From the NCBI GenBank assembly GCA_003168265.1, contig PMSV01000004.1, positions 119,504 to 183,503 on the forward strand: a stretch of 64,000 bases of DNA, given 5' to 3'. Positions 16,953 to 25,720 of the stretch are shown piece by piece; position 1 is the stretch's first letter; each line of letters starts with the position of its first letter. A program made the translations under genes and the position numbers. The notes below the pieces were generated by a model that had not been told where the DNA came from, did not search any database, and worked only from the letters and a program-made list of their open reading frames with translations. The DNA comes from Chitinophagaceae bacterium (GTDB lineage: Bacteria; Bacteroidota; Bacteroidia; Chitinophagales; Chitinophagaceae).

Positions 16953-17810
16953 TTATCTTCCCTCAAAGCCCTTCCTCAAATATTCCATCACTTTTTCCCC
17001 CTCCGCCGAATTGTACTGAAAATTCAATTTCGCAGCCACTTTCGCCGCAAACACTTCAAATAGTTCCATCATGATAAACAAAGCCTTCCAATTGTTCTCG
17101 ACATGCTGATCTGAATAGGTTGAAAGCACTTTTTCATAATCTTCATTTGTCAGATATTTCATCATAAGCTTACCACCCTTCCCAAATGAAACTGAAAAGC
17201 CATTTTCAATACCAATATGCCATTCTATTATTTTCATAAACATTGGCCGAACGACAGTCTCAAGCATCTCTTTAGAGTAAGTAATCTCATTTCTCAATAA
17301 CCCTTTTGAAACATAGGTGCAAACCCACCAGAATTCATTACAGGTATCTATAAATTCTTTCTCCCCTGGCTTTCTTATTAAATAATCCGAATCATCAGGT
17401 ACGGGAATTTTAGAGAATAAATTGTCCTTGTCAAGCCAAAGAACCGTCAGGCTATCAAGCCTAAAGTCCTTGTCAATCTTGTCTATAGCCAATAAAGTCA
17501 GATCAATCCGGTTTCCGTCCTTCAATAACATTAAATAATGGAAACCTGCAACTTCTTTCCCGACCATCTTTCCAAAGTTCATCTCGTCTGGCAATTGCCT
17601 GATAATCCTCTCCCCAAATATATCTACCCAACTGTGATCAGCAATAAAACTACTTATTTCCTCAACAATATAAACGACATCAAAATCCTGGTGTTTATCA
17701 GGTACTATTTTACGGTTAGCCCTGGACCCGTTCAATAGAACCGCCCTGATTCGGTCATCAGATTTTGCCTTTTCAATTATTAGTTTTTGTATTTCGTCGG
17801 GGCTTCTCAT
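16953..17810 (-). CDS. Aminoglycoside 6-adenylyltransferase-like protein
   Basis: 285 residues, the family's usual length. Near the N-terminus are the nucleotidyltransferase motifs VLLNGSRANRK and HQDFDVVYIV (D-x-D metal ligands), then a third acidic strand in NRIDLTLLAID. The C-terminal helical half (YLTNEDYEKVLSTYSDQHVE) resembles ANT(6)/AadE. These enzymes adenylylate streptomycin at position 6, but chromosomal relatives are often not active on it, so resistance should not be assumed. Confidence 0.85.
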   Translation of the reverse strand: MRSPDEIQKLIIEKAKSDDRIRAVLLNGSRANRKIVPDKHQDFDVVYIVEEISSFIADHSWVDIFGERIIRQLPDEMNFGKMVGKEVAGFHYLMLLKDGNRIDLTLLAIDKIDKDFRLDSLTVLWLDKDNLFSKIPVPDDSDYLIRKPGEKEFIDTCNEFWWVCTYVSKGLLRNEITYSKEMLETVVRPMFMKIIEWHIGIENGFSVSFGKGGKLMMKYLTNEDYEKVLSTYSDQHVENNWKALFIMMELFEVFAAKVAAKLNFQYNSAEGEKVMEYLRKGFEGR

Positions 17811-17850
17811 TCCTTGCTGCTGAACATAAAATAAAGAAAGGAAGGATCAC

Positions 17851-18189
17851 TTAAGGTCTTGCATGTTTCGGCTCATATACGCCTAATTTTCCGCCGCCGG
17901 GCAACGTTAATTGAGTAATATTTCCCCATCGCTCTGATTGAATAGGGCCGCAAACAATGTTTTGTTCAGACATTTGTTTTACAAATGCATTGATGTCATC
18001 GCATAATAAATAAAATTCAACCGGGCCATTTTCAGTGGAAGGGTGAATTGCGACTTCTGAAGGAGGCAGTCCAAAGATCAGCCAGCCATGGCCGACATCC
18101 ACATTGGTAAATTTAAGAATATCCTTAAAAAATTCCTTATCTGCCTCAGCATCGGTGCTGTAAATGACAGAATGTGCTCCTGTAATCAT
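17851..18189 (-). CDS. VOC superfamily (glyoxalase-like) protein
   Basis: 112 residues forming one VOC beta-alpha-beta-beta-beta pair: AHSVIYSTDAEADKEFFKDI, then WLIFGLPPSEVAIHPST and VEFYLLCDDINAFVKQM, ending ITQLTLPGGGKLGVYEPKH. His3 in GAHS, His in AIHP and Glu in GVYEP are in the places of the metal ligands of this fold. The substrate cannot be told. It is in the same direction as the nucleotidyltransferase gene, about 40 bases upstream of it. Confidence 0.8.
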   Translation of the reverse strand: MITGAHSVIYSTDAEADKEFFKDILKFTNVDVGHGWLIFGLPPSEVAIHPSTENGPVEFYLLCDDINAFVKQMSEQNIVCGPIQSERWGNITQLTLPGGGKLGVYEPKHARP

Positions 18190-18319
18190 TGGACATATTT
18201 TTTAATGTCATAATTCTTAAATGATGGATGACCTTCATTCTGCAAATCTCCTGTTTTTTACTTAAGACAAACTGATACAATCGAAAACTGCTCACTTGTT
18301 CTCTAAGTTCGAATCGATA

Positions 18320-20743
18320 TTAGGTAATCCTTAGACGACGGAAAACCGCAATCTTCAAAAAATCCAGAAGGAGCGCAAAAACAATTGCCAATCCAAGCGT
18401 ACCGGCAACTATAAAGACTGGCAACGGCTTCATAGCGAAACCACCGATGGCCAGAGTCGAAGCAATAGTAACATCAACAACAGAGGAAACAATAAGCCAG
18501 TAACTGGGGCGCGATGACCAAATATGCCGGCGTTCACGATTGGTATAGGTTGTAGCCTGGTTGCCGAATACAATAGCTATAAAAGCCATTGTTTGCAGGG
18601 CCGCAATGTCAAACTTCATCTCGTAAATCCCATATGACAATACGGACAAGCAAAAGACCAGCTCGCCAAGTCCCATTGTGACACCAGCAATCGTGAGGTC
18701 ACCTATACGCCATGCATTCGGGGAATGCGAAGGCCGGACATTGTCTGTTGTCAGTGACATTCCAAGGAAGTCACCTGTTATCATAATGAGGACCATCAGT
18801 AAAGGCGTCAGGATTGCGTGTCGGGTCAGGATCAGCCCAATTGTTAAAAACAATACCTGGACCGTTTTTTTGGTAACGGAGTTGAGTGCATAACTAAGTA
18901 TGCGCTGGAAAGTAATCCTCCCTTCCAGTACAGCAGAAACAATCCCTGCAAGCCCGGGCTTTGTGAGCACCATTCCAGCGGCCGATTTGGCTACATCCGT
19001 TGCTGAAGAAACAGCTATTCCCATTTGAGCCTGGCGCAAAGCTGGTGCATCATTAGCCCCATCACCGCACATCCCAACACTGTGACCGCCTTTCTGAAAT
19101 GCTTTTACTAGTTTGTACTTGTCTTCCGGAAGAACTCCTGCAAAAACTGAAAATTGCTCAGGCTGGACAGCGTCCGGGATCTGTCCGGTTGGACAGACAG
19201 TGCCCTCAAGACCGACCGCCTTTGCTACAATTGCGGCCGTCGCAGGCGCATCGCCGGTTACCATAACAGTTCTGATGCCAAGCTTCTGTAACTGAGCGAC
19301 AAGACTGGCCGAGTCCTCGCGTGGTGGATCACTGAGGGCGATAAGTCCTGCCAGTTTCATTTCTCCGGGTAATCCGGTAGCCACCGCAAGTACACGATAA
19401 CCTTGGTTTTCAAGTTCTTTTGCAGAGGCTGCTGCTTCCGCAGAAGGTTGGGTAACGGCTGCAATTGTGTCAAAGGCACCTTTCACTATATGTTGAAGCT
19501 TCCCAGTCGAATCAACAGCGGTAGCCTCAGACATCTTTTTTGCCGGATCGAAGGGAATGAATGTAACCAGTTTTGGCATGCCGGTAACGCCTTTGCCTCC
19601 AGCAGCAGTATGGATAGCGATCTCCAGGGGATCCTGACCACCTTCTGAACTTGCTAATGCCGCCAGTGCCAAAACATGGGCATCATCGAATCCAGGCAAT
19701 GGACTAATGGTGGTCACCTTTAATGCATTTTGGGTCAATGTACCTGTCTTGTCGGCGCAGAGAACAACTATCGATGCCGCTTCGTCAACTGCGGAGAGGC
19801 GTGTCGGAAGCACACCGATCTTCGCTAAGGCATGTGCCCCAAGTGCAGAAGCCAGCGTGAAAGTCGCTGGTAATGCAACTGGTATCGATGCCAGTATTGC
19901 CGTTAGGACCAGAGGAACGATTTCTAAAATCGGCATCTTAAGAAAACCGGCATAGCCGACCATGATGATGGTCATTGCTCCATTGAAAATTGCGAGATTC
20001 CGCACCACCCGCAGAACCGCCTTCTGTTCAGAACTCACAACATGCGCACTAAGTACAAGCTCTGCAGTGCGGCCGAATTTGGTGCGAGTCCCGGTAGCCG
20101 AAACCTCAGCAGTCGCTTCGCCGCGCCTGACGAGTGCCCCTGCATAAGTTACGGAACCCAAACCTGCTTCTACGGGAACCGATTCGCCCGTCAACATGGA
20201 TTGATCAACCAGGATTTCTCCATCAATAATCTTTACATCAGCAGAAATCACGCCACCCAGCGAAAGTTTTATCATATCTCCCGGTACCAGATCAGCGGCT
20301 GAGATGGTTTTCCATAACCCTTCCCTCAGCACATTAGCTGACAATGCGAGGCGGGATTTCAAGGCAGTAATTGTGGCCTGGGCTCGGCTCTCCTGGATCA
20401 GCCCCAGTATAGCGTTGAAAAGGAGCAGAACAGCGATAATTGAAGCTTCGATATATTTCCCAAGAAGGATTTCCATTAGGATTGCTCCTTCCAGCATCCA
20501 GGGAACAGGCGCCCAGAATTTCTCAAGCGCGATACGCAAAGGGTGTGCCTTTGTATCCGTTATTGAATTAGGTCCGTATTTTTCAAGCCTGCTGCCTGCC
20601 TCTGCATTCGTAAGTCCTTGCACCGATTCATTTGGCTTTTTAATAACCTTTGGCAGGGCTGGAGATTTCGAAACCTCTACAGATCCGTGTTGCAATCCCT
20701 GTTCGGGTTCTGTGGTCCCTTTCGTATCAGAATCTGCTTCCAT
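18320..20743 (-). CDS. P3A-type plasma-membrane H+-ATPase
   Basis: 807 residues, without the long C-terminal regulatory tail of plant and fungal pumps. All P-type landmarks are present: actuator motif MLTGESVPVEAG, phosphorylation motif CADKTGTLTQN, IPFDPAKKMSEAT, KGAFDTI for nucleotide binding and GDGANDAPAL. The N-terminus (LTNAEAGSRLEKYGPNSI) and the first membrane hairpin match proton-efflux pumps rather than Ca2+ or heavy-metal pumps, and there is no CPC motif. It would export protons from the cytoplasm at ATP cost. Bases here are visibly GC-richer than in the surrounding intergenic regions. Confidence 0.9.
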   Translation of the reverse strand: MEADSDTKGTTEPEQGLQHGSVEVSKSPALPKVIKKPNESVQGLTNAEAGSRLEKYGPNSITDTKAHPLRIALEKFWAPVPWMLEGAILMEILLGKYIEASIIAVLLLFNAILGLIQESRAQATITALKSRLALSANVLREGLWKTISAADLVPGDMIKLSLGGVISADVKIIDGEILVDQSMLTGESVPVEAGLGSVTYAGALVRRGEATAEVSATGTRTKFGRTAELVLSAHVVSSEQKAVLRVVRNLAIFNGAMTIIMVGYAGFLKMPILEIVPLVLTAILASIPVALPATFTLASALGAHALAKIGVLPTRLSAVDEAASIVVLCADKTGTLTQNALKVTTISPLPGFDDAHVLALAALASSEGGQDPLEIAIHTAAGGKGVTGMPKLVTFIPFDPAKKMSEATAVDSTGKLQHIVKGAFDTIAAVTQPSAEAAASAKELENQGYRVLAVATGLPGEMKLAGLIALSDPPREDSASLVAQLQKLGIRTVMVTGDAPATAAIVAKAVGLEGTVCPTGQIPDAVQPEQFSVFAGVLPEDKYKLVKAFQKGGHSVGMCGDGANDAPALRQAQMGIAVSSATDVAKSAAGMVLTKPGLAGIVSAVLEGRITFQRILSYALNSVTKKTVQVLFLTIGLILTRHAILTPLLMVLIMITGDFLGMSLTTDNVRPSHSPNAWRIGDLTIAGVTMGLGELVFCLSVLSYGIYEMKFDIAALQTMAFIAIVFGNQATTYTNRERRHIWSSRPSYWLIVSSVVDVTIASTLAIGGFAMKPLPVFIVAGTLGLAIVFALLLDFLKIAVFRRLRIT

Positions 20744-20905
20744 ATCTTAAATTAACGTGAGTTCGTGCTATAAGCTTAAGGTACGATAATTTAAAGCTCC
20801 GTTTTGAAATTACATCATTGTTTCCATTCTGATTTCCCCAACCCGGCACAATGTATAAGTGTAACTACATCACGTGAAATGGGAAAATCAGTACCAGCAT
20901 TTATT

Positions 20906-21835
20906 CTATTTGAGAACCTTCCTGAGATCTGCAATCAAATTATTAGTCCTCAAATCAAGTCCTTTTTTGGTGAGATGGTAAACGGCATTGAATATTAAAG
21001 TGTCCGGGAATTCATATCTCTCCGGCGAGCCTAGTATCATGAGATCTGTTTTCCGAACTTCCTCTTCAACTTTTTTTATCTGAGGTTTGCATTTTTCAAA
21101 TGTGCTACACTGCAATGACGGGAAGGTGAAATAAACAAGAGCCCCTTTAAGGCGGGATTTATTTTCAAATTCAATCATTTCATTTATTGCTTCGGGATTA
21201 AAATGTTCACCAAAACTGCTGATCGGAGGGACATTTTTATTTTTTTGCCTCCAATGCGCAATGACATCACCAAATCTGTTGAAAGAATGTCTTGAGTAAA
21301 CGTCCTCACTGTCTGGTTTATAATTTATATAATCAGATAAATTCAACTTCAGAGCGCCATATGCAGGCAAATACTTTAAAGACGTTAAAAGCTGTTTAAT
21401 CCTTAATTCGCTCAAGCCCCCCAATCCATTTACGGTAGAAGTTATCAATAAAGCATCACTGGAACCTCCATCCTCAAAATCATCAAAAAACTGGTCATAT
21501 TCGGGGGCTATTACGATTATATCCCCTTTTTGAATGTACTTAAATGTATGGTCTAACATGTAGATCAGTCCCAGGCCCCTGTGGATTGCTGTATTTATTG
21601 GATTTAGTTTTAAGGAATCCCTGATGGCCTGGCAATTCAAGGAAAAGGACAAATTGGATCCTCCGATAAAAATTATCCTGGCAGATGGTGTATTTTTTAA
21701 CGCTGAGTCTTTATCAATTTTAGCATAATAAAGTGAATTCAACTGGCGTGGCGTTGAAGGCAAAAAAATCAAAACTATTCCCGTTATTAATAGGAAAAAC
21801 GCAAACTTTGACAATCTTAAAAGAAAATACTTCAT
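20906..21835 (-). CDS. Membrane-anchored SGNH-like protein, partner of the MBOAT acyltransferase
   Basis: 309 residues. One N-terminal membrane helix (FAFFLLITGIVLIFL) anchors a periplasmic domain that starts with ARIIFIGGSNLSFSLNC, a GxSN-like nucleophile block comparable to the GDS/GNS of SGNH hydrolases, DltD and AlgX/AlgJ. The C-terminal His element is less obvious. It lies 6 bases after an MBOAT gene on the same strand, the standard pairing in which the MBOAT protein moves an acyl group across the membrane and the SGNH partner places it on a polysaccharide or teichoic-type polymer. The polymer is unknown. Confidence 0.65.
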   Translation of the reverse strand: MKYFLLRLSKFAFFLLITGIVLIFLPSTPRQLNSLYYAKIDKDSALKNTPSARIIFIGGSNLSFSLNCQAIRDSLKLNPINTAIHRGLGLIYMLDHTFKYIQKGDIIVIAPEYDQFFDDFEDGGSSDALLITSTVNGLGGLSELRIKQLLTSLKYLPAYGALKLNLSDYINYKPDSEDVYSRHSFNRFGDVIAHWRQKNKNVPPISSFGEHFNPEAINEMIEFENKSRLKGALVYFTFPSLQCSTFEKCKPQIKKVEEEVRKTDLMILGSPERYEFPDTLIFNAVYHLTKKGLDLRTNNLIADLRKVLK

Positions 21836-21841
21836 TTTAAT

Positions 21842-23290
21842 TTAGAATTGAAAGTAAATGAATTGCTGTGGCACACCGCTTATGGGGCTACTGGCTATAA
21901 TAATTTCTATCAATGAAATATATAGGCCCCACCTGGCAATAAGGGGCATCTTCCTGTTCAGATTCGAAATGGCAAACTGTTCTGTTCTCCCAAGCCATTC
22001 AACTAAAAAAAAACCGAATATGTATAATAAAAAATATTTCTGAACCACTACTGCAGGTTCTGCAAAAAGAGATCTTGAAAATATTCTGGATATAAAATTA
22101 AATGCACCCGACATGCTCGCCGACCGAAAGAAAATCCATGCGAATACTGTCATGGCAAAAGTGATCAGGATAGAAGCAAATTCTCTGACCGAAGGAAAGA
22201 TTTTTCCTTGTCCGGCAATTTCAATGTTTTTTCTGTTCCTTTCAAAAAAAATGGAGGGGAGAATAAATAAAGCATTCAACATGCCCCAAAATATAAATGT
22301 CCAGTTCGCGCCATGCCAAAAACCGCTGACTATGAAAATTAAGAATACATTCCTGATCTTTTTTGCAGTTCCAACTTTGCTTCCTCCCAGGGGAATGTAT
22401 AAATAGTCTTTGAACCACGATGAGAGCGAAATATGCCAGCGCCTCCAGAATTCAGCAATATCTCTTGAAAAATAGGGGAATGCAAAATTCCTTAATAAAT
22501 CTATCCCAAACAGCTTGGCAACACCTAAAGCGATATCGGAATAGCCGGAGAAATCGCAATAGATTTGCACAGCGAAAAAAACAGCTCCGAGTAAATTGGT
22601 GCTTCCAAGATTATGAGAAGTATCCCCAAAAATACTGGCTACATAAACAGCACACCCATCTGCGATCACGATCTTTTTAAAGAACCCCCATAAGATCTGC
22701 CTTAGCCCGTCAATAGCCTGCGATCTCTTAAACACCCTTTTAGATTTGATCTGAGGCAGGAGATGCGTTGCTCTTTCAATCGGGCCTGCTACTAAAAGCG
22801 GAAAAAAGCAAACAAATAGAGCATAATCAATAAAATTCTTTTCAGGACCGATCTTCTTTTTATAAATATCGATAACATATGACAGTCCATGGAATGTATA
22901 AAATGAGATGCCAACCGGCAAAATGACCTGGAGTGCCCACATATCAGTATGCAAACCGACAGAAGTCAAAAAATCGGAAAATGAATTAGCAAAGAAGTTG
23001 TAATATTTAAAAAAACCCAAAAATCCGAGATTGACTGAAATGCTCAACCAAAACCAAAAAAGCCTGAATTTCCTTTTTTCAGACCTGGCTATTTGTATAG
23101 CTGTAAAATAGTCCAGGATCGTTGAGAAGATAAGCAACAGCATGAATCTCCAATTCCAGCAAGCATAAAAAAAATAGCTTGATCCCAACAATAAGATATT
23201 CTGAAGACGCAGGCGCTGATTCGTTACAAACCAATATAAAATGAATACAACCGGGAGGAAAAAAAGGAAATGGATAGAATTAAATAACAT
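21842..23290 (-). CDS. MBOAT family membrane O-acyltransferase (AlgI/DltB-like)
   Basis: The preferred start is the ATG at 23290 (MLFNSIHFLFFLPVVFILYW), the usual N-terminus of this family; an upstream alternative adds five residues. The protein has about 10-12 hydrophobic segments and the family block FAFPYFSRDIAEFWRRWHIS, then SGFWHGANWTFIFWG with the catalytic-type histidine. The relatives transfer acetyl groups to alginate or similar exopolysaccharides at the inner membrane. The SGNH-like partner follows 6 bases downstream, so both are one operon. Confidence 0.9.
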   Translation of the reverse strand: MLFNSIHFLFFLPVVFILYWFVTNQRLRLQNILLLGSSYFFYACWNWRFMLLLIFSTILDYFTAIQIARSEKRKFRLFWFWLSISVNLGFLGFFKYYNFFANSFSDFLTSVGLHTDMWALQVILPVGISFYTFHGLSYVIDIYKKKIGPEKNFIDYALFVCFFPLLVAGPIERATHLLPQIKSKRVFKRSQAIDGLRQILWGFFKKIVIADGCAVYVASIFGDTSHNLGSTNLLGAVFFAVQIYCDFSGYSDIALGVAKLFGIDLLRNFAFPYFSRDIAEFWRRWHISLSSWFKDYLYIPLGGSKVGTAKKIRNVFLIFIVSGFWHGANWTFIFWGMLNALFILPSIFFERNRKNIEIAGQGKIFPSVREFASILITFAMTVFAWIFFRSASMSGAFNFISRIFSRSLFAEPAVVVQKYFLLYIFGFFLVEWLGRTEQFAISNLNRKMPLIARWGLYISLIEIIIASSPISGVPQQFIYFQF

Positions 23291-23671
23291 GAGTATGAAA
23301 ACCAAATAGTTTTAAATGGGCGACGTATAAATCCACTTACTTCCAGGTAAAAATAAGCAGCGTTTACTTGAAATCTTTGCACAATCCTGCAAAATAGTTG
23401 CACAATTCACACATTTAGGGTAAAATAGTGATCTCATACTAATATACATAGATAGGTAGCGGAAAATCCTTGATCACCACTTTCAGTTCGAGAAGCATGA
23501 AACCATTAAGCACCATTTTTAACTGGTGCAGGTATGCGTCAGCATTAACAGGGGTCTAAGCAAAATAATCAATCGTTGGGATGTTCTTGCATGTGAAATC
23601 ATCAATTCCTTTTTCCCTTTCCCGAAACTTTATTTTTTTTACCTTCAAATCTAAATTCACATTAATCGCAA
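23291..23671. other. Divergent intergenic region with paired TTGCACAAT sites
   Basis: No gene. TTGCACAAT occurs at 23377-23385 and 23398-23406 in the same orientation, 21 bases start to start (two helical turns), which is suggestive of a dimer-binding site. A small hairpin GCACC/GGTGC lies at 23510-23529. The region separates the MBOAT operon (minus) from the reductase gene (plus) and must hold both promoters. Confidence 0.4.
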
Positions 23672-24316
23672 ATGAGCAAAGTCAAAGTGTTGGGTTTTTC
23701 AGTATCACTTGACGGGTTTGGGGCGGGAACCAACCAAGACCTGGAAAACCCCTTAGGAATAAGAGGCCATGAACTTCACTCCTGGATGGTCCGGACAAAG
23801 AAATTTCAGAAAATAATTGGTAAGGATGGAGGAATGGAGGGAATAGACAATGAATTCACCGAAAACTCATTTGTAAATGTCGGTGCCCATATTATTGGAC
23901 GCAATATGTTCGGTCCCATTCGCGGACAATGGAAGGATGAAGAATGGAAAGGCTGGTGGGGAGAAGATCCTCCATTTCATACCCCCGTATTCGTACTGAC
24001 CCATTATCCGAGAAATCCCATCGAAATGAAGGGTGGCACGACATTCTACTTTGTATCTGATGGAGTTAAGGAAGCTTTGGATGCAGCTAAAAAACTGGCC
24101 GGTGGAAAGGATATACGTGTCGGAGGCGGGGTCTCAACAATACGTCAATTCCTGCAATCCGGATATATTGATGAAATACACTTAGCATTCTCACCCATCT
24201 TTCTTGGTCAAGGGGGAAATTTATTTACCGGAATCGATTTCCAGAAATTAGGCTTCACTAAAATAAACAAAATAAACGGAGAAGGGGCAACGCATATAAC
24301 TTTGACAAGGGTATAA
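23672..24316 (+). CDS. RibD C-terminal/DHFR-like reductase
   Basis: 214 residues. The N-terminus KVLGFSVSLDGFGAG, then GRNMFGPIRGQW, PVFVLTHYPR and DIRVGGGVSTIRQFLQSGYIDEIHLAFSPIFLGQG follow the well-known 'dihydrofolate reductase family' pattern of stand-alone RibD C-terminal domains. These bind NADPH (GGG near residue 155), but the substrate is usually unknown and antifolate targets are not implied. It is convergent with the GH130-like lipoprotein. Confidence 0.85.
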   Translation: MSKVKVLGFSVSLDGFGAGTNQDLENPLGIRGHELHSWMVRTKKFQKIIGKDGGMEGIDNEFTENSFVNVGAHIIGRNMFGPIRGQWKDEEWKGWWGEDPPFHTPVFVLTHYPRNPIEMKGGTTFYFVSDGVKEALDAAKKLAGGKDIRVGGGVSTIRQFLQSGYIDEIHLAFSPIFLGQGGNLFTGIDFQKLGFTKINKINGEGATHITLTRV

Positions 24317-24426
24317 TCAGAAAGTTTGCTCTCAAAAATTCGGTACCATCGTCAAACTAAATTTGCTAATGAAAAATTGTCAGAAATGAATGGCTGTAGG
24401 TAATTTGAGCGCCTATATCAAATTAT

Positions 24427-25569
24427 TTACTCTTTAACTGCCACCGCAACCCTTGAATCAGCAGCTCCATAATACAAAAACCATTTGTTATTGAAATTCG
24501 CCAACCCTTCAACAAAACATACATTACTGGTCTGCCCACTTATTTCGTAAGATTGATCGGGTTTCATAAAATAGGTATCCATGCGTTGCAAAATTTGAGT
24601 CGGGTTATTTTTATCAAGCAGCACCTGGCCTGCTGCATAGGCTCCATTCGGCAAGGAAGGATCGCCAATTGGCAGGATATTTCGGCCGTTATAAATCAAC
24701 AAAATTCCACTATCTGTTATCATAGCAGGCGGCCCGGATTCGCAAAGATCGCTGTCGAATTTTAATAGGCGCGTTGGAACAACAATTTTAAGGTCAGGCA
24801 TATTTGACGCTATGCCCGCTAATCCAAGCGTCGGAACTTCATTAGGCCCCATTTCAACAGGCGTCCAGTTAATAAGATCAACAGAAGTGGCAACCCAAAT
24901 ATATTGGTCCCCCCAATACATCCAATAAGTGCCATTTATTTTAGTTGCGATTATGTTCCCATTATTATATGTTGAAACAATGGAACCCGATTTCGTCCAC
25001 TGATTAAGATATTTTCCATTGTATGCTAGTGCAAAGGCCGGCCCGTATTTTGTCCAATGCAATAAGTCAGTAGAACTTGCAATCATTATTCTGGCATCAT
25101 TGCCATTATACCCGGTATAAGTCATGTAATAAGTGCCTTGACCATCTTCTACAACCCGTGGATCCTCGCAACCACCCTGCCATTCATAGATTTTCTCTGA
25201 GTCATTAGCCGGGTAGAGCACAGGTGCAGCATTCCTCGTAAAGTTAAAACCATCACTGCTTTCAGCTAACCCGATTCTTGATGTCCCATTCGGAAGCCCA
25301 ATTTCATCCTGGGCACGGAATAACATGTATATTTTCCCATCTCTCACCACGATAGCCGGATTGAATACAGCTTTTTGTTCCCACAAGACAGTTTCATTTA
25401 AGATTGGGCATATGAATGAAGCATTGCCAGGAATAAGCACAGGGTTAACAGAATCCGATTTTACAAAAGGGAGCAGGTCCCAACTGCTGCCTGTAATATT
25501 TGTAGTCGTCTTTTTGCATGAAAAACTGATGAAACAAATAAAAAAAACAAAACAAAGATATTCCTTCAT
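24427..25569 (-). CDS. GH130-like lipoprotein
   Basis: 380 residues with a lipobox (CFVFFICFISFSC), so an outer- or periplasm-facing lipoprotein. The body is a five-bladed propeller-like sequence with FNPAIVVRDGKIYMLFRAQD, SRIGLAESSDGFNF, CEDPRVVEDGQGTYYMTYTG and LLIYNGRN, the pattern of glycoside hydrolase family 130, whose members phosphorolyse or hydrolyse beta-mannosides. The catalytic Asp of the family would be in GGCEDPR. It stands alone, without a SusC/SusD pair, so its glycan target cannot be inferred. Confidence 0.7.
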   Translation of the reverse strand: MKEYLCFVFFICFISFSCKKTTTNITGSSWDLLPFVKSDSVNPVLIPGNASFICPILNETVLWEQKAVFNPAIVVRDGKIYMLFRAQDEIGLPNGTSRIGLAESSDGFNFTRNAAPVLYPANDSEKIYEWQGGCEDPRVVEDGQGTYYMTYTGYNGNDARIMIASSTDLLHWTKYGPAFALAYNGKYLNQWTKSGSIVSTYNNGNIIATKINGTYWMYWGDQYIWVATSVDLINWTPVEMGPNEVPTLGLAGIASNMPDLKIVVPTRLLKFDSDLCESGPPAMITDSGILLIYNGRNILPIGDPSLPNGAYAAGQVLLDKNNPTQILQRMDTYFMKPDQSYEISGQTSNVCFVEGLANFNNKWFLYYGAADSRVAVAVKE

Positions 25570-25720
25570 AGGCCAAAAGTATGCTATTTATCAGCTAAGC
25601 CTTTATATTCCCCCAAGCCGGTTCGGGCGAGTCGAACCTGCTCTTATTTACATTTAGCCATTGCCGGTGAGGTTTATATCCTTCTTTGATTCTCTTTTTG
25701 TTTTTTTAATTGTTTTGATG

